From: Xanthobacter agilis
GTDB taxonomy: Bacteria > Pseudomonadota > Alphaproteobacteria > Rhizobiales > Xanthobacteraceae
Assembly: GCF_021730435.1 (NCBI RefSeq)
Contig: NZ_JABWGX010000019.1
Span: 1-64,000 of the forward strand
Length of the DNA: 64,000 bases
Direction: 5' to 3'
Both the position numbers and the translations under genes were made by a program. The notes under the pieces are model-generated. The model was given only the letters and a program-made list of their open reading frames with translations. It had not been told where the DNA came from and searched no databases. Positions 8,649 to 18,554 of the stretch are shown here, piece by piece; positions within the stretch are counted from its first letter, which is position 1; every line of letters begins with the position of its first letter.

Positions 8649-10772
8649 CTACTCCACCCGCACGGTCACGCTGTCGGCGCGGCCGGTGGCATCGATCACC
8701 GTGATGCGCGTGAAGCCGCGGCCCGCCGGGTTCCAGAACAGCACGCGAGCGTCGTCGGCATGGGCCGCCGGCCGCCCGTCCACCAGCAGGGTCAGCGGCA
8801 GCATCCCGCCCTCCACCTTCACCGCGAACGCGCTCGCGCCGCCGGCCGCGTCCCCCCCGTCGCGCGTGACACGGGCGCCATCGGGCGGATAGACCACCTG
8901 CATGGCGCGGCCGTCCATGGCCCCGCCGAAATGGCGCTGCGGCGGTGGCAGGCGCGGATTGGCGGCGATCAGCGCGCCGCGCGGCGCCGGACCAAGGCTT
9001 GCCGGCGTGCGCACGATGCGCGCGAAGGCGTCGAACAGCAGCGGCGCGGCGGCGCTCCGCCCGGTGAGGTCCGCCACCGCCTGCCCATCGGGCCGGCCCA
9101 CCCAGACCGCCACCGTGCGCCGGCCGTCGAAGCCCACCGCCCAGGAATCGCGATAACCGTAAGAGGTACCGGTCTTGAAGGCGATGCGGCCGCCCAAGGC
9201 GTTTTCCGGGGCCGGCGTGCCCAACAGGCACTGCCCCACATACCAGGCCGCCACCTCCCCCACGAGGTGCCCCTTGCGCGGCGCCGCCACGGCGCCATCG
9301 TCGCGGCGATAGACCAGGGGATGCGCCTCGCCGCCGCGCGCCAGCGCCACATAGAGCATGGCCAGATCCGTGAGGCGGATGCCCACGCCACCGAGGCCCA
9401 TGGGCAGCGCGGGGGCCGCGCCCGGCGGCAGCTCCAGCCGGGCGCCCGCCTCCTTCAGCCGGCTGGCGAGGCGCTGCGGACCCACCGCATCCAGCAGCCG
9501 CACCGCCGGCACGTTCAGCGACATCTGCAGCGCCTTGCGCACCGAAAGAGTGCCCTGGAAGCCGCGATCGAAATTTTCCGGTCGCCACGCGCCGAACCGC
9601 ACCGGGCGATCCTCGATGAGGGTCTCGGGATGGGCCACGCCGTCGTCGAAGGCGAGCGCATAGATGAACGGCTTCAGGGTCGAGCCCGGCGAGCGCACGG
9701 CACGGGCAAGATCCACCTCGCCCGCGCGGGCGGTATCGGAGAAGTCGGCGGACCCCACATAGGCGCGGACCTCGGCGCTGTCGTTGTCCACCACCACCAG
9801 GGCCGCCGAAAGGCCACGCCCCAAGGTCTGCGCCCGCTCGCGCACAAGCCCTTCCAGCCGCTCCTGAAGGGCGCCGTCGAGGGTCAGCGGATGGCGCGAC
9901 AGGGCCGGGCGCTCGGCCACCATGTCCTCGGCAAGATGGGGCGCGAGGCGCGGCATGGGCCGGCGACCGCGCGGCATGGGCTCGGCCTTGGCCACCCGCA
10001 CCTCATCGGCGGACACCACCCCCTCCCGCAGCAGACGGTCGAGCACGCGGGCGCGGGCGGCGCGGGCCTGGGCCGGCGCGCGATCCGGCCGCCGGGCTTC
10101 GGGCGATTGGGGCAGCGCCACCAGCAGCGCCATCTCGCCAAGGGTGAGCCGGCGCGGCTCCTTGCCGAAATAGGTGAGGGACGCCGCCCGCACCCCCTCG
10201 ATATTGCCGCCATAGGGGGCAAGCGCCAGATAGAGCGCGAGGATCTCCGCCTTGGACAGGCGCGCCTCCAGCTCCAGCGCGCGGCGCATCTGGGCCAGCT
10301 TGGCGGCGACCGTGCGCGGGCGTGGCGGCTCCAGAAGGCGCGCCACCTGCATGGTGAGGGTCGAGCCGCCGGACACCACCCGCCCGGTCGTCAGCCCCTG
10401 CCACGCCGCGCGCACCAGCGCCACCGGATCAATGCCGCCATGGGTGGCAAAGCGCTTGTCCTCATAGGCTTCAACGAGGCCGATGAAGCGCGGATCCACG
10501 CCCTCCGCCGTGGCGGCAAGGCGCCAGCGGCCATCGGGCAGCGCGAACGGGCGCAACAGGCGCCCCTCGCGGTCCACCACCTCGCGCGACACCGGCGGCC
10601 GCGGCGCCGGCGGCGCCCCGCCCCTGAGACCCGCGAGCCCCGCCACCACGCCGCCGCCGATCACGGCCGCGGCCAGCGCCGTCACGGCGGCGAGGCGCGC
10701 GGCGAGCGACCAGCGCCGCCCGGCCTCCCCGCGCCGGTCGCGGTCCGGGCTCTCAGTGCCGCGCCTGCTCAT
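8649..10772 (-). CDS. pbpC: Penicillin-binding protein 1C
   Basis: A 707-aa bifunctional peptidoglycan synthase of the PBP1C class, anchored in the inner membrane by one N-terminal helix (about residues 22-46). A GT51 glycosyltransferase domain follows, with EAYEDKRFATHGGID and GGSTLTMQVARLL. The transpeptidase domain has Ser364 in SPGSTLKPF, then SLN and KTGTS. The last ~90 residues form the BiPBP_C domain typical of PbpC. The start overlaps the stop of the alpha-2-macroglobulin gene upstream (ATGA), so the two are translationally coupled. Pairing of pbpC with a bacterial alpha-2-macroglobulin is common and suggests repair of cell wall exposed by protease damage. Confidence 0.96.
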   Translation of the reverse strand: MSRRGTESPDRDRRGEAGRRWSLAARLAAVTALAAAVIGGGVVAGLAGLRGGAPPAPRPPVSREVVDREGRLLRPFALPDGRWRLAATAEGVDPRFIGLVEAYEDKRFATHGGIDPVALVRAAWQGLTTGRVVSGGSTLTMQVARLLEPPRPRTVAAKLAQMRRALELEARLSKAEILALYLALAPYGGNIEGVRAASLTYFGKEPRRLTLGEMALLVALPQSPEARRPDRAPAQARAARARVLDRLLREGVVSADEVRVAKAEPMPRGRRPMPRLAPHLAEDMVAERPALSRHPLTLDGALQERLEGLVRERAQTLGRGLSAALVVVDNDSAEVRAYVGSADFSDTARAGEVDLARAVRSPGSTLKPFIYALAFDDGVAHPETLIEDRPVRFGAWRPENFDRGFQGTLSVRKALQMSLNVPAVRLLDAVGPQRLASRLKEAGARLELPPGAAPALPMGLGGVGIRLTDLAMLYVALARGGEAHPLVYRRDDGAVAAPRKGHLVGEVAAWYVGQCLLGTPAPENALGGRIAFKTGTSYGYRDSWAVGFDGRRTVAVWVGRPDGQAVADLTGRSAAAPLLFDAFARIVRTPASLGPAPRGALIAANPRLPPPQRHFGGAMDGRAMQVVYPPDGARVTRDGGDAAGGASAFAVKVEGGMLPLTLLVDGRPAAHADDARVLFWNPAGRGFTRITVIDATGRADSVTVRVE

Positions 10773-13700
10773 TTGGCGGGAGCCACCTCCACGGCTCCGG
10801 CGCCGGTGCGGGCGAAACGGTCGGGACGGTACATGTCCTCCACCACCGCCGGCGGATGGGCATAGCGGCCGGGCGACACCGCCCGCACCACATAGGCCAC
10901 CACGAACGGGGCATCCCCCTCCTGGCGGGTCACGGCGGCCACGAAACGGTCGTCGCGGAACTCCACATGGCTGGTCTCGCTGGTCTCGTCGAGCCAGGCG
11001 AAGCCGCCGTCACCGCCGCCCTGGACGAGGCTCGGATTCTCGATCTCGAAGCCGGCGGGCAGATAGTCCACCAGCAGGATATCGGCGCGGGTGCTGTCGG
11101 TCTCCGTCACCTTCAGCACCACGGCGAAGCGCTGGTTCTGGGTCGCCTGGGCGGGATCGGCGGGCTTGCCGTCGAGGGTGTAATAGCGCCGCTCCAGGTC
11201 GAAGCCGCGGGCGATGGCCGGCTCCGGCGCCACCGGCGCGCCATTGATGGACACCACCACCTTCACCGGCTCCGGCCCGCCATTGCGCAGGGTGAGCGCG
11301 CCCCGCTCCAGATCGGCGCGCGACAGGGTGCGGCCGAACACGCCCCGTTCCTCGGCCCCGTCCACGTTGAGCACCATGGCCTTGGCACTGTTGACCAGGG
11401 ACGTGGCGGCGAGGATCAGCCACGCGTTCTCCTGGGTGGAGGTGCGCTCGGTGCGCACCCGCGCGGCATCCACGCGGGCGAGGGCAATGTCGGCATATTT
11501 CTCCATCCCCGCCTCGCGGGCGAGCACCGTCAGCGCCGCCGCATCGCGCAGGACCGAGCCGAAGTCCGCCCGGCCCGCGGGCGCATTCGCCGGAGCGGCG
11601 GGCAGCCCCTCCAGCGCCACGTTGAACACCCGTTCGGCGCGGGTGCGGTCGCCCAGCAAGGCGAGGGCGGCGGCCACCTGCCCCTGAGCCAGCGGCCCGG
11701 AGAGGTTCTTCAGCCGCGTATCGGCGATGTAGCGCAGATCACCCAGCGGCGCCCGGCCGTTGCGAGCGAGCACATAAAGCGCATAGGCAAGCCCCTCGGA
11801 GCCGGACTGCATCTCCGCCCCCGCCAAATTCACCGTGTTGCGCAGGCGGTCGAGGGCGAGGTCGAACGCCTCTTCCGGCACGGCGAAGCCCTTCTCTTTC
11901 GCGCGGGTCAGAAAGTCGGCCACATAAGCGTCGAGCCAAGTATCCTCGCCGCCCGCCGCCCACAGGCCGAAGGAACCGTCCGACCCCTGCCGCGCCATCA
12001 GGCGCGTGACCGAGTCACGGATGCGCTGGTCCGCGCCGGGGTCCGCGACCCGGCCGATGAGGGCCGACAGGTCGTTGTAGGACAGGAGCGGCAGGGCGCG
12101 GCTGGTGATCTGCTCGGCGCAGCCATAGGGGTAGCGATCGAGCGCGGCGAGCAGGGCCGGCACGTCGATGGTGCTGTTGGGCGTCACGCTCACCGCCACC
12201 GATCCGGTGCCGGGCAGAAGGTCGCCCACCAGCGCCGTGGAAAGGGTCAGGCTTTCCCCCGGCGCCAAATTGCGCACGGTGCGCCGCGCGATCTCCGGAT
12301 ACGCCGGCCGCACATTGAGCGCGAAGCTGCGGACGATCTCCACCCCCTGCCCCGTGAGCTTCACGTTGATGGCGGCGGCCCCCACGCCGCGCCCCTCCAC
12401 CGCGAGACGCACCGGCAGCCGCTGCTTCTCCGCGAGGGTCACAGCCGGCGCCGGCTGCGGCACGGCGGCCGCGCCGGTGGCGGTCACGTCGAGGCGGTAG
12501 CTGCCCGCCGGGGCTTCCACATTGGTGAGATCGAGGGTGAGGGTCGAACGATCGCCGGCGGCCAGGAAGCGCGGCAAAGTGGCGAGCACCACCACCTTGT
12601 CCCGCACCACCACGTCGGTGGACCCGTGCCCCAGCTTGTCGGCGCTCCAAGCCATGGCCATCAGGCGCACCGTGCCGTCGAAGGCCGGAATGGGGAAAGA
12701 CACGAGCGCGGTGCCGTCCGCCGCCACCGGCACGATGCCGGAGAAGAGCGCCAAGGGCGCCTGGGTGGGCGGACTGGCCTGGAGCTGGCCTTCCCCGCCG
12801 TCGCCGCCGGAGCGCAGGCGCCCAGCGCTGCCCTGCATGCCGTCGATGAGCGCGCCGTAGAGGTCGCGGATCTCGGGCGAAAGCCGGCGTTGGCCGAAGA
12901 TGACGGCATCGGGCGCCGGCGGCTTGAAGCCGGTGAGGTTGAGGATGCCCACATCCACCGCCGCCACCGTCACGAATGCCTTGTCGCCCGGCGCGATGCC
13001 GGAGACCCGCACCGGCACGGCGAGGGTTTCGTTGGGCCGCATCTGCGCCGGCGGCGTCAGCTCCACCTTCAGGGTGCGCGCCTCCCGGTTCACGGAAAAC
13101 CAGGCCAGCCCGATGGCCCGGCCCGGCATGCGGCCAGCCGCCACATCCAGCGGACGATGCAGGAAGGCCACGAGATAGGCGCCGGGACCCCAGTTCTCGG
13201 CCGCCTTGAAGCTCACCTTGTTGGCGCCGGGCGATACCGACACCACCTTTTGCGCCAGCAGGCCCTCGTTCAGCACCATCACCGTCGCGGTGCCGGCGGT
13301 GCGGGCGGTGATGGTGGCGGCCACGGTGTCGCCGGTGGCGTAGGCGGACCGGTCGAGGGTCAGCTCCAGCTTGTCCGGAGTGTTGGCGGTGCCGTCGCCG
13401 CCGAAACCGGCATCAAACGCCAGGGACGTCAGCGGCAGACCGTCGCCGATCACGTCAAGGCGATAGCGGCCGTATTCGGTGGGCACGGCAAGGCGAGCCG
13501 GGCCATCGGACAGGGTCGACAGGCGCCCCTCGCCCACCCGCGTCACCACCTTCACCGGCTCGTAATCCCAGGAGCTGCCCACCTTGTACCACTGGTAGCG
13601 CGTCTCGATTCGCGAGAGCTTCCAGGTGAGGTTGGGGGCGGCGAGCAGCTTGTCGTCCACCCCGGCCACCACCACGTCGAAATTCGCCGTCTCCCCTTCC

Positions 13701-16108
13701 CGCACGCGGTCGGAGAACAGCGGCTTCACGCCGATCTGGCTGCCGGCGGGCGCCACCGGCAGGACGATGCTACGCTGAACCGCGCGCCCGCCCGCCTCCA
13801 CGAGGCGCACCAGAGTTTCCATTTCCAGCGGACGGTCGGTGCGCGGCAGGGTGCCGGCGGCAACACTCAGGGTCGCCTTGCCCGCCCCATCGGTGCGCGG
13901 GGCGTCGGCCACCGGCTGGCGCTCGGCGAACACGTCGTCATCGGCATTGCCGAAGCGATAGCCCTCGAACCCCTTGCGGCTCTCGGCGATACGAAGCTCG
14001 GTCTCGGACTCCACATCGAGGCTGGCGGCCGGCGCGCCGAACAGGAAGCGGCCTTCGAGCAGCACCTCGACCGGGCGGGTCCGCGAGACCTTCGCATCGC
14101 GTGCGGACAGGGTGAACTCCACCCGGTCCGGCACATAGTCTTCCACCAGGAAGGAGGCCTCGCCGATGGCCGGGAGCTTGGGATCGGTGAACGCCCGCAC
14201 CCGCCAGGTGCCGGTCATGGCCCCCTTGAGCAAGGCAAGATCCACCGTGCGCCCGCCGGCCGACTGGTCCGCCACCACCAGCCGGCGATCCTCCACGCCG
14301 TCGGGCCGCTGCAGCACCAGCGTGAGCGGTACGCCCGCCGCCGCGCGGCCCTGGGCATCGCGCAGCAGCACGGTGAGATGCACGCTTTCGCCGGAACGGT
14401 AGACGCCGCGCTCGGGTGTCACGAAGGCGTCGAGGGCGCGCGGCGCCTCGCGCCCGGCAACCCCCCGGTCGGTGAGATCGAAGGCGGTTTCCTGAAGCGA
14501 CAGAAAGGCATAGTCGCCGGCCTTGGTGCGGGCGATCACCACCTCCGGCTCCAGCCCCGCGGGCCCCCGCGACAGGCCGGGATCGAAGCGCACATGCCCG
14601 TCCGCGTCGGAACGCGCCTCGCCCAGCACCTCGTTGGACTTGGCGACAAGCTGCACGCTCGCGTCGGCCACCGGCTGGGCGGTGCCCAGCGCCCGCACCA
14701 GCACGTGCACGCCGTCTTGCGCCGACAGGGCGGTGAGGCCGAGGTCGGAGACGATGAACCACTGGGTCGCCTCGCTGCCGTAGTCCTCGTCACCCAGCAC
14801 CCGGTCGGGCTTGGCGGTCATCACATAGACGCCGGGCTCGAGGGTGCCGATGGCCTCGGAGATGGGCACGGCGGTGGTGACCTCGCCGTTCAGCGGGCTC
14901 TCCACCTCCAGGATGCCGGAATAAATGGCGATGGCGGTCGCCGCCGCCATCTGCTCACGCACGAAGGAATCGATGTTCTGCCGGAACTCCCCCTGGATGG
15001 CGGTGGGCACCAGGGCCCGGTCGCCGATGCGCAGGATGTTCACCTTCACCGCCTGCGTGTTCACCGAGACGATGGGAATGCCCTTCTGCCCGGTGCGGGG
15101 CAGCACATAATTGCGGCCGGTGAAGTGCACCGAAGGGGCGCGGTCGCGCACATAAAAGGAGAGATCGACCGGCTTGCGCAGGCTTTCGCCGTTGGCGGCG
15201 GGCACACCGGGGCGCACCCGCAGGGTGTAGCGCTCGCCGTGCTTCAGGCCCTCCACGCAGATCTGTCGCGCCTCCGCCGTCACCGCCGGCTTTGCCATGC
15301 CGCCGACCTGCACGAAGGGAGCGAAATCGGTTCCGGCGGCGAGGTCCTCGGAAAACTGCACGCAGGCGCGCGGCGCCGCCGAATCCGCCTCCACGGAATA
15401 ATCCACCAGCCGGAAGCCGTGCTCGTCCTTCAGCTTTTCATAGAAGGCGCGTTCGGCCGGCGCATCGCGCAGGGCCAGCGACACCTTCATGGTGTCCAGC
15501 GCCGCGCTCCACAGCCCGCGCCCGGCATAAAGGCGGCCGATGAGGGCCAGCGCATCGGCCTCGTCCGCCCGCGTGCCCGCCCGGCGATAGGCGATGTAGG
15601 CGGCGGCCAGGGCGTTGTCGGTGATGGCGTTCGCGTCCTCGTCCTCATTGGGCTTGATGGCGGCGAGCGACCGGGCAAGGCGCAGCCACACGCCCGCGTC
15701 CTGCGGCGCCACCAGGGTCAGCCCGCCATAGAGCGCGGCGGCGGAGCGGGCATCATTGCGCTGAAACGCCTGGTCGGCATCGCGGCGGGCGCGGTCGAGG
15801 GGAGCGGTGGGCGCCGTCGCCTCCCGCCGCAGCAGACGCTCGTAGCGCTTGGCGCCGGTGACGAGGTCGGCGCGCTGAAAGGTCTTCGCCGTCGCCGGGC
15901 GCGCCGGCGGGGCAGCCACAGGGGGCGCGGCGGCGGGTGGATTCGCGGCGGGCGCGGGGAGCGGCGCCGGCGGGCGCGGCTGCGCGAGAGCGGCGGATGC
16001 GAGGCCGAATGCGAGTGTGCCGGCACACAGGGCACCCAGCGCCCCATTCAAACCGCGCGTCAAACCGCGTGTCAAACCGCGCGCGAACAGACGACGAGCG
16101 AATGTCAT
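10769..16108 (-). CDS. Bacterial alpha-2-macroglobulin, thioester type
   Basis: A 1,779-aa periplasmic protease-trapping protein. The start at 16108 is chosen because GGAGGGG sits just upstream and a signal peptide follows at once (basic stretch, hydrophobic run, ASAALAQ); a longer frame to 16183 lacks this. After a Pro/Ala-rich linker come macroglobulin-like beta domains and a long bait-type segment. The thioester motif CAEQ, with Cys1330, lies within YPYGCAEQITSRALPLL and is followed by the alpha-helical thioester domain, so covalent trapping is possible. A Cys right after the signal peptide is not evident, so lipidation is doubtful. It forms an operon with pbpC, the classic pairing. Confidence 0.95.
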   Translation of the reverse strand: MTFARRLFARGLTRGLTRGLNGALGALCAGTLAFGLASAALAQPRPPAPLPAPAANPPAAAPPVAAPPARPATAKTFQRADLVTGAKRYERLLRREATAPTAPLDRARRDADQAFQRNDARSAAALYGGLTLVAPQDAGVWLRLARSLAAIKPNEDEDANAITDNALAAAYIAYRRAGTRADEADALALIGRLYAGRGLWSAALDTMKVSLALRDAPAERAFYEKLKDEHGFRLVDYSVEADSAAPRACVQFSEDLAAGTDFAPFVQVGGMAKPAVTAEARQICVEGLKHGERYTLRVRPGVPAANGESLRKPVDLSFYVRDRAPSVHFTGRNYVLPRTGQKGIPIVSVNTQAVKVNILRIGDRALVPTAIQGEFRQNIDSFVREQMAAATAIAIYSGILEVESPLNGEVTTAVPISEAIGTLEPGVYVMTAKPDRVLGDEDYGSEATQWFIVSDLGLTALSAQDGVHVLVRALGTAQPVADASVQLVAKSNEVLGEARSDADGHVRFDPGLSRGPAGLEPEVVIARTKAGDYAFLSLQETAFDLTDRGVAGREAPRALDAFVTPERGVYRSGESVHLTVLLRDAQGRAAAGVPLTLVLQRPDGVEDRRLVVADQSAGGRTVDLALLKGAMTGTWRVRAFTDPKLPAIGEASFLVEDYVPDRVEFTLSARDAKVSRTRPVEVLLEGRFLFGAPAASLDVESETELRIAESRKGFEGYRFGNADDDVFAERQPVADAPRTDGAGKATLSVAAGTLPRTDRPLEMETLVRLVEAGGRAVQRSIVLPVAPAGSQIGVKPLFSDRVREGETANFDVVVAGVDDKLLAAPNLTWKLSRIETRYQWYKVGSSWDYEPVKVVTRVGEGRLSTLSDGPARLAVPTEYGRYRLDVIGDGLPLTSLAFDAGFGGDGTANTPDKLELTLDRSAYATGDTVAATITARTAGTATVMVLNEGLLAQKVVSVSPGANKVSFKAAENWGPGAYLVAFLHRPLDVAAGRMPGRAIGLAWFSVNREARTLKVELTPPAQMRPNETLAVPVRVSGIAPGDKAFVTVAAVDVGILNLTGFKPPAPDAVIFGQRRLSPEIRDLYGALIDGMQGSAGRLRSGGDGGEGQLQASPPTQAPLALFSGIVPVAADGTALVSFPIPAFDGTVRLMAMAWSADKLGHGSTDVVVRDKVVVLATLPRFLAAGDRSTLTLDLTNVEAPAGSYRLDVTATGAAAVPQPAPAVTLAEKQRLPVRLAVEGRGVGAAAINVKLTGQGVEIVRSFALNVRPAYPEIARRTVRNLAPGESLTLSTALVGDLLPGTGSVAVSVTPNSTIDVPALLAALDRYPYGCAEQITSRALPLLSYNDLSALIGRVADPGADQRIRDSVTRLMARQGSDGSFGLWAAGGEDTWLDAYVADFLTRAKEKGFAVPEEAFDLALDRLRNTVNLAGAEMQSGSEGLAYALYVLARNGRAPLGDLRYIADTRLKNLSGPLAQGQVAAALALLGDRTRAERVFNVALEGLPAAPANAPAGRADFGSVLRDAAALTVLAREAGMEKYADIALARVDAARVRTERTSTQENAWLILAATSLVNSAKAMVLNVDGAEERGVFGRTLSRADLERGALTLRNGGPEPVKVVVSINGAPVAPEPAIARGFDLERRYYTLDGKPADPAQATQNQRFAVVLKVTETDSTRADILLVDYLPAGFEIENPSLVQGGGDGGFAWLDETSETSHVEFRDDRFVAAVTRQEGDAPFVVAYVVRAVSPGRYAHPPAVVEDMYRPDRFARTGAGAVEVAPAK
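16050..16084. repeat. Short tandem repeat in the alpha-2-macroglobulin signal peptide
   Basis: A 12-bp unit (AAACCGCGCGTC and variants) recurs almost three times in tandem and encodes the RGLT repeats of the n-region. Copy-number change would alter only the basic signal-peptide segment. Confidence 0.55.
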
Positions 16109-16354
16109 GGCCCCTCCACCGATGCCGGGCATCGTGGCTGTGGGGTCATCACGGTCGGGCGGTGCGCGGGCGACTTCCGGCACATGGGATCCGCGCGACG
16201 CGATGCACCCTCATGTCATCAGAAATGGCTCATCGGAACCCGCCCGCCGCATGTGCGACAGGCATGGCCCGACCCCGCGCCGTCATCTAGCCGCAAGCCT
16301 GCCCCTGCGCCAAGGAGAATCGCACGCCCCACCGATCAAAAGACTTTTGCCGCC

Positions 16355-16942
16355 TCAGCCGCGTTCGGGCAGCAGCACATGGGCGCGCAGCAGATGGATA
16401 TGGCGCCGGCCGATGCGCGCGGCGAGCCGCCGTTCCGCCTTCACGCCGGAGGGATGGCCGCCGAGCCGCTCGTAATGCTTGCGCGCGATCAGGAGCCCCT
16501 GGCCGGTATTCGGCAGACCGAGCAACGCCAGCCGCGCCGCCGCCACCGCCTCCCCCAGACGGGGCCGCAGGCCGTAGCCATCGACCGCCAGACGGAATGT
16601 GGCGGCGGTGCGCTCCGCCTGCCCGCGCCGCTCGGCGGTCTCGATGAAATTGGCCACCTCGCGCGCCCAGCCTTCCTCCAGGAACGAGGCCGGCGACAGA
16701 AACAGCAGCCAGCGCCCGCGCGACTGCGCCGCGCCCTGCCGCAACCGCACGCCCACATCGCTGAGCGAATGCAAAAAGGCACAACCGGCCGCGTCGGCGA
16801 TGGCGGACGTGTCGTCGGTGGATCCGCTGTCCACGAGGATCACGTCGCGCAACACCCCGGCGGTCACGCCCTGCACCAGCGCCGACAGCACCGGCACCAG
16901 CTGGCGTTCCGAGTTCTGAGTGGCGATCACCACGGACAGCAA
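16355..16942 (-). CDS. Family 2 glycosyltransferase (short)
   Basis: A 195-aa GT-A fold transferase that probably uses a nucleotide-sugar. It opens with SVVIATQNSERQLVPVLSAL and has the nucleotide-binding VDSGSTDDT; the usual DxD metal site is not obvious, and the equivalent LLFLSPASFLEEGW lacks it. At 195 aa it is shorter than most GT2 enzymes (230-350 aa), but the C-terminus (GLLIARKHYERLGGHP) is the normal acceptor-side segment. There is no membrane span. It stands alone, divergent from the hydrolase at 17205. The substrate cannot be inferred, and with no DxD, weak or altered activity is possible. Confidence 0.82.
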   Translation of the reverse strand: MLSVVIATQNSERQLVPVLSALVQGVTAGVLRDVILVDSGSTDDTSAIADAAGCAFLHSLSDVGVRLRQGAAQSRGRWLLFLSPASFLEEGWAREVANFIETAERRGQAERTAATFRLAVDGYGLRPRLGEAVAAARLALLGLPNTGQGLLIARKHYERLGGHPSGVKAERRLAARIGRRHIHLLRAHVLLPERG

Positions 16943-17204
16943 CGGTTTAAAGCTCCCGCAAATTTGTGACAGCTATAACGCTGCTGCGCCGCAACGTCGA
17001 TTCCGCAATGCACGCAAGGCGAAAGCCCCGCCAACACAACCATTACGATCCGAATGCGCCTCCCTGTCCGTACCGGGGTTGCGGCGGCGGGCGGGAGATC
17101 TCGGGCGCGGACTTTCTCCCGCTCGCCGGATATGGCAAGCGGGAATCCTCGTCCCATGCCCTTCGATGCGCCGCGCGTCGCACGTCTGACCCCGGAACAC
17201 AGCG

Positions 17205-17756
17205 ATGAAGTCATCTGATACCGCCCTCCTCATCGTTCCCGGATGGAACGGCTCCGATGCGGACCATTGGCAGAGCCGCTGGGAGGGCCGCCTGTCCACG
17301 GCCCGACGGGTCGAGCAGGCCGACTTCGCGCGCCCGGACCGGGGCGCCTGGGTCGCGACCTTGCAGTCCGCCGTCGCGGCCGCTGAAAAACCGGTGGTTC
17401 TGATCGCCCATTCCCTCGGCGTGCTCACGGCGGCCCATGCGGCGCCCGGCTTTCCCGCCGGCAAGGTGGTCGGCGCCTTCCTGGTGGCCCCGCCCGATCT
17501 TGAAACGGGACCGATGGAGCCCCTGTTCGCATCCTTCTGCCCGGTGCCACGGGCCGCGCTGCCGTTTCCGACCCTGCTGGTGGCGAGCCGCACCGACCCC
17601 TATTGCAGCTATGACGCCGCCGAAGCGCTCGCCGCCGCCTGGGGCGCCGAGCTGGTGGACGCGGGCGAGGCCGGACACATCAACCCGGCGGCCGGCTTCG
17701 GCCCGTGGCCGGAAGGCTCCATGCGGCTGCTCGGCCTGCTGCAATCGCTGGGCTGA
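17205..17756 (+). CDS. RBBP9/YdeN-family alpha/beta hydrolase
   Basis: A 183-aa cytosolic serine hydrolase of the small RBBP9/YdeN family (Pfam Ser_hydrolase, DUF1234-like). VPGWNGSDADHWQSRWE is the family N-terminal signature. The nucleophile elbow is AHSLG, the acid Asp lies in SRTDPYCSYD, and the catalytic His in GEAGHINPAAG. All triad positions are present and the length is typical. It overlaps no neighbour; a perfect CtrA-type box follows its stop and belongs to the next gene. Substrate unknown; esterase activity is the safest guess. Confidence 0.9.
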   Translation: MKSSDTALLIVPGWNGSDADHWQSRWEGRLSTARRVEQADFARPDRGAWVATLQSAVAAAEKPVVLIAHSLGVLTAAHAAPGFPAGKVVGAFLVAPPDLETGPMEPLFASFCPVPRAALPFPTLLVASRTDPYCSYDAAEALAAAWGAELVDAGEAGHINPAAGFGPWPEGSMRLLGLLQSLG

Positions 17757-17768
17757 AAGTCCCCGTTG

Positions 17769-17783
17769 TTAACAGCCCCTTAA
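17769..17783. promoter_or_regulatory. Perfect CtrA-type box TTAA-N7-TTAA
   Basis: TTAACAGCCCCTTAA followed by CC matches the full CtrA consensus TTAA-N7-TTAA. It lies 70 bp upstream of the lipoprotein start at 17853, the right distance for a promoter element. ctrA itself is in this window at 53018. Confidence 0.6.
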
Positions 17784-17852
17784 CCGTTTGTCTGGACCGC
17801 GTCCGCGTTTGCCGCTACCTCTGCGCAGATCAAGCATCATGCGAGAGCCGCC

Positions 17853-18554
17853 ATGCGGGAATCACAGGCCCCAGCCAAACACGTCAAGGCTGGTCAGCGC
17901 GTTCCTCTTCCCTCGGCCCGCATCCTGGTCCGAACGGGTATTCTGTTGACAAGCCTTGCGCTTGCCGCATGTCAGACGGACGGCTCGGGGATGGCGTCGG
18001 CCAATGGCGCCCTTGCCTTCATCTCCATCGACGGGCCGCCCAAGCCCACCTTCGACAAGCTGGTGGACGAGCTGTCGTCGGAGGCCCAGGCGCGGCAGGT
18101 CAAGGTGGCCTCCCGCGACGATCCCGGCGCCTATCGCGTGAAGGGCTACCTCTCCATGCATGTGGAGCGCGGCAAGGCGTCGGTGGCCTATGCCTGGGAC
18201 ATCTACGACCCCAACAAGACCCGCGTCGCCCGCATCACGGGCGAGGAAAGCGCCGGGACCGTCAAGGGTTCCACCGGGTGGGCCGCCTGCAACGACGCGG
18301 TGCTGGCCAAGATCGCCGACCGCTCCATGGCCGAGCTTTCCGAAGCGCTGGGCGTCGGCGGCAACCCGGCGGCCACGGCAGCGCCGGAGCCGGTCGTGGC
18401 ATCGGCGCCCGCCGAGGTGCCCGCGGTGCCGGCCCAAGATGCCCCTGCGCCCGCCGCCGCGCCCGAGGCGCCCGCCTCTCCGGTCGCCGAGAGCGGCGTC
18501 CCGGTCGCCGCCGTCGCATCGGTCACGCCGGCCCTTGCCTATGCGGCGAACTGA
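17853..18554 (+). CDS. Predicted lipoprotein of unknown function (233 aa)
   Basis: Lipobox LALAAC after a hydrophobic segment (about residues 28-40), so the mature protein starts at the Cys near residue 40. The N-terminal extension before the hydrophobic part is long (about 25 aa); the GTG at 17931 could give a shorter leader. The mature domain (about 55-170) includes DELSSEAQARQVKVA, YRVKGYLSMHVERGKASVAYAWDIYD and GWAACNDAVLAKIADRSMAELS, the pattern of a small alpha/beta lipoprotein seen in Rhizobiales, and it ends in an Ala/Pro-rich tail. No enzyme motif is visible. It sits alone between a hydrolase and prs, with a perfect CtrA box 70 bp upstream, so a cell-cycle-timed envelope role is possible but inferred. 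Confidence 0.85.
   Translation: MRESQAPAKHVKAGQRVPLPSARILVRTGILLTSLALAACQTDGSGMASANGALAFISIDGPPKPTFDKLVDELSSEAQARQVKVASRDDPGAYRVKGYLSMHVERGKASVAYAWDIYDPNKTRVARITGEESAGTVKGSTGWAACNDAVLAKIADRSMAELSEALGVGGNPAATAAPEPVVASAPAEVPAVPAQDAPAPAAAPEAPASPVAESGVPVAAVASVTPALAYAAN

Noticed and set aside
10856-16969. A 2,037-codon open frame on the plus strand
   Set aside because: It is the antisense shadow of the alpha-2-macroglobulin gene in GC-rich DNA. It has no domain, and its composition (His, Arg, Gly-rich) is typical of such shadows.
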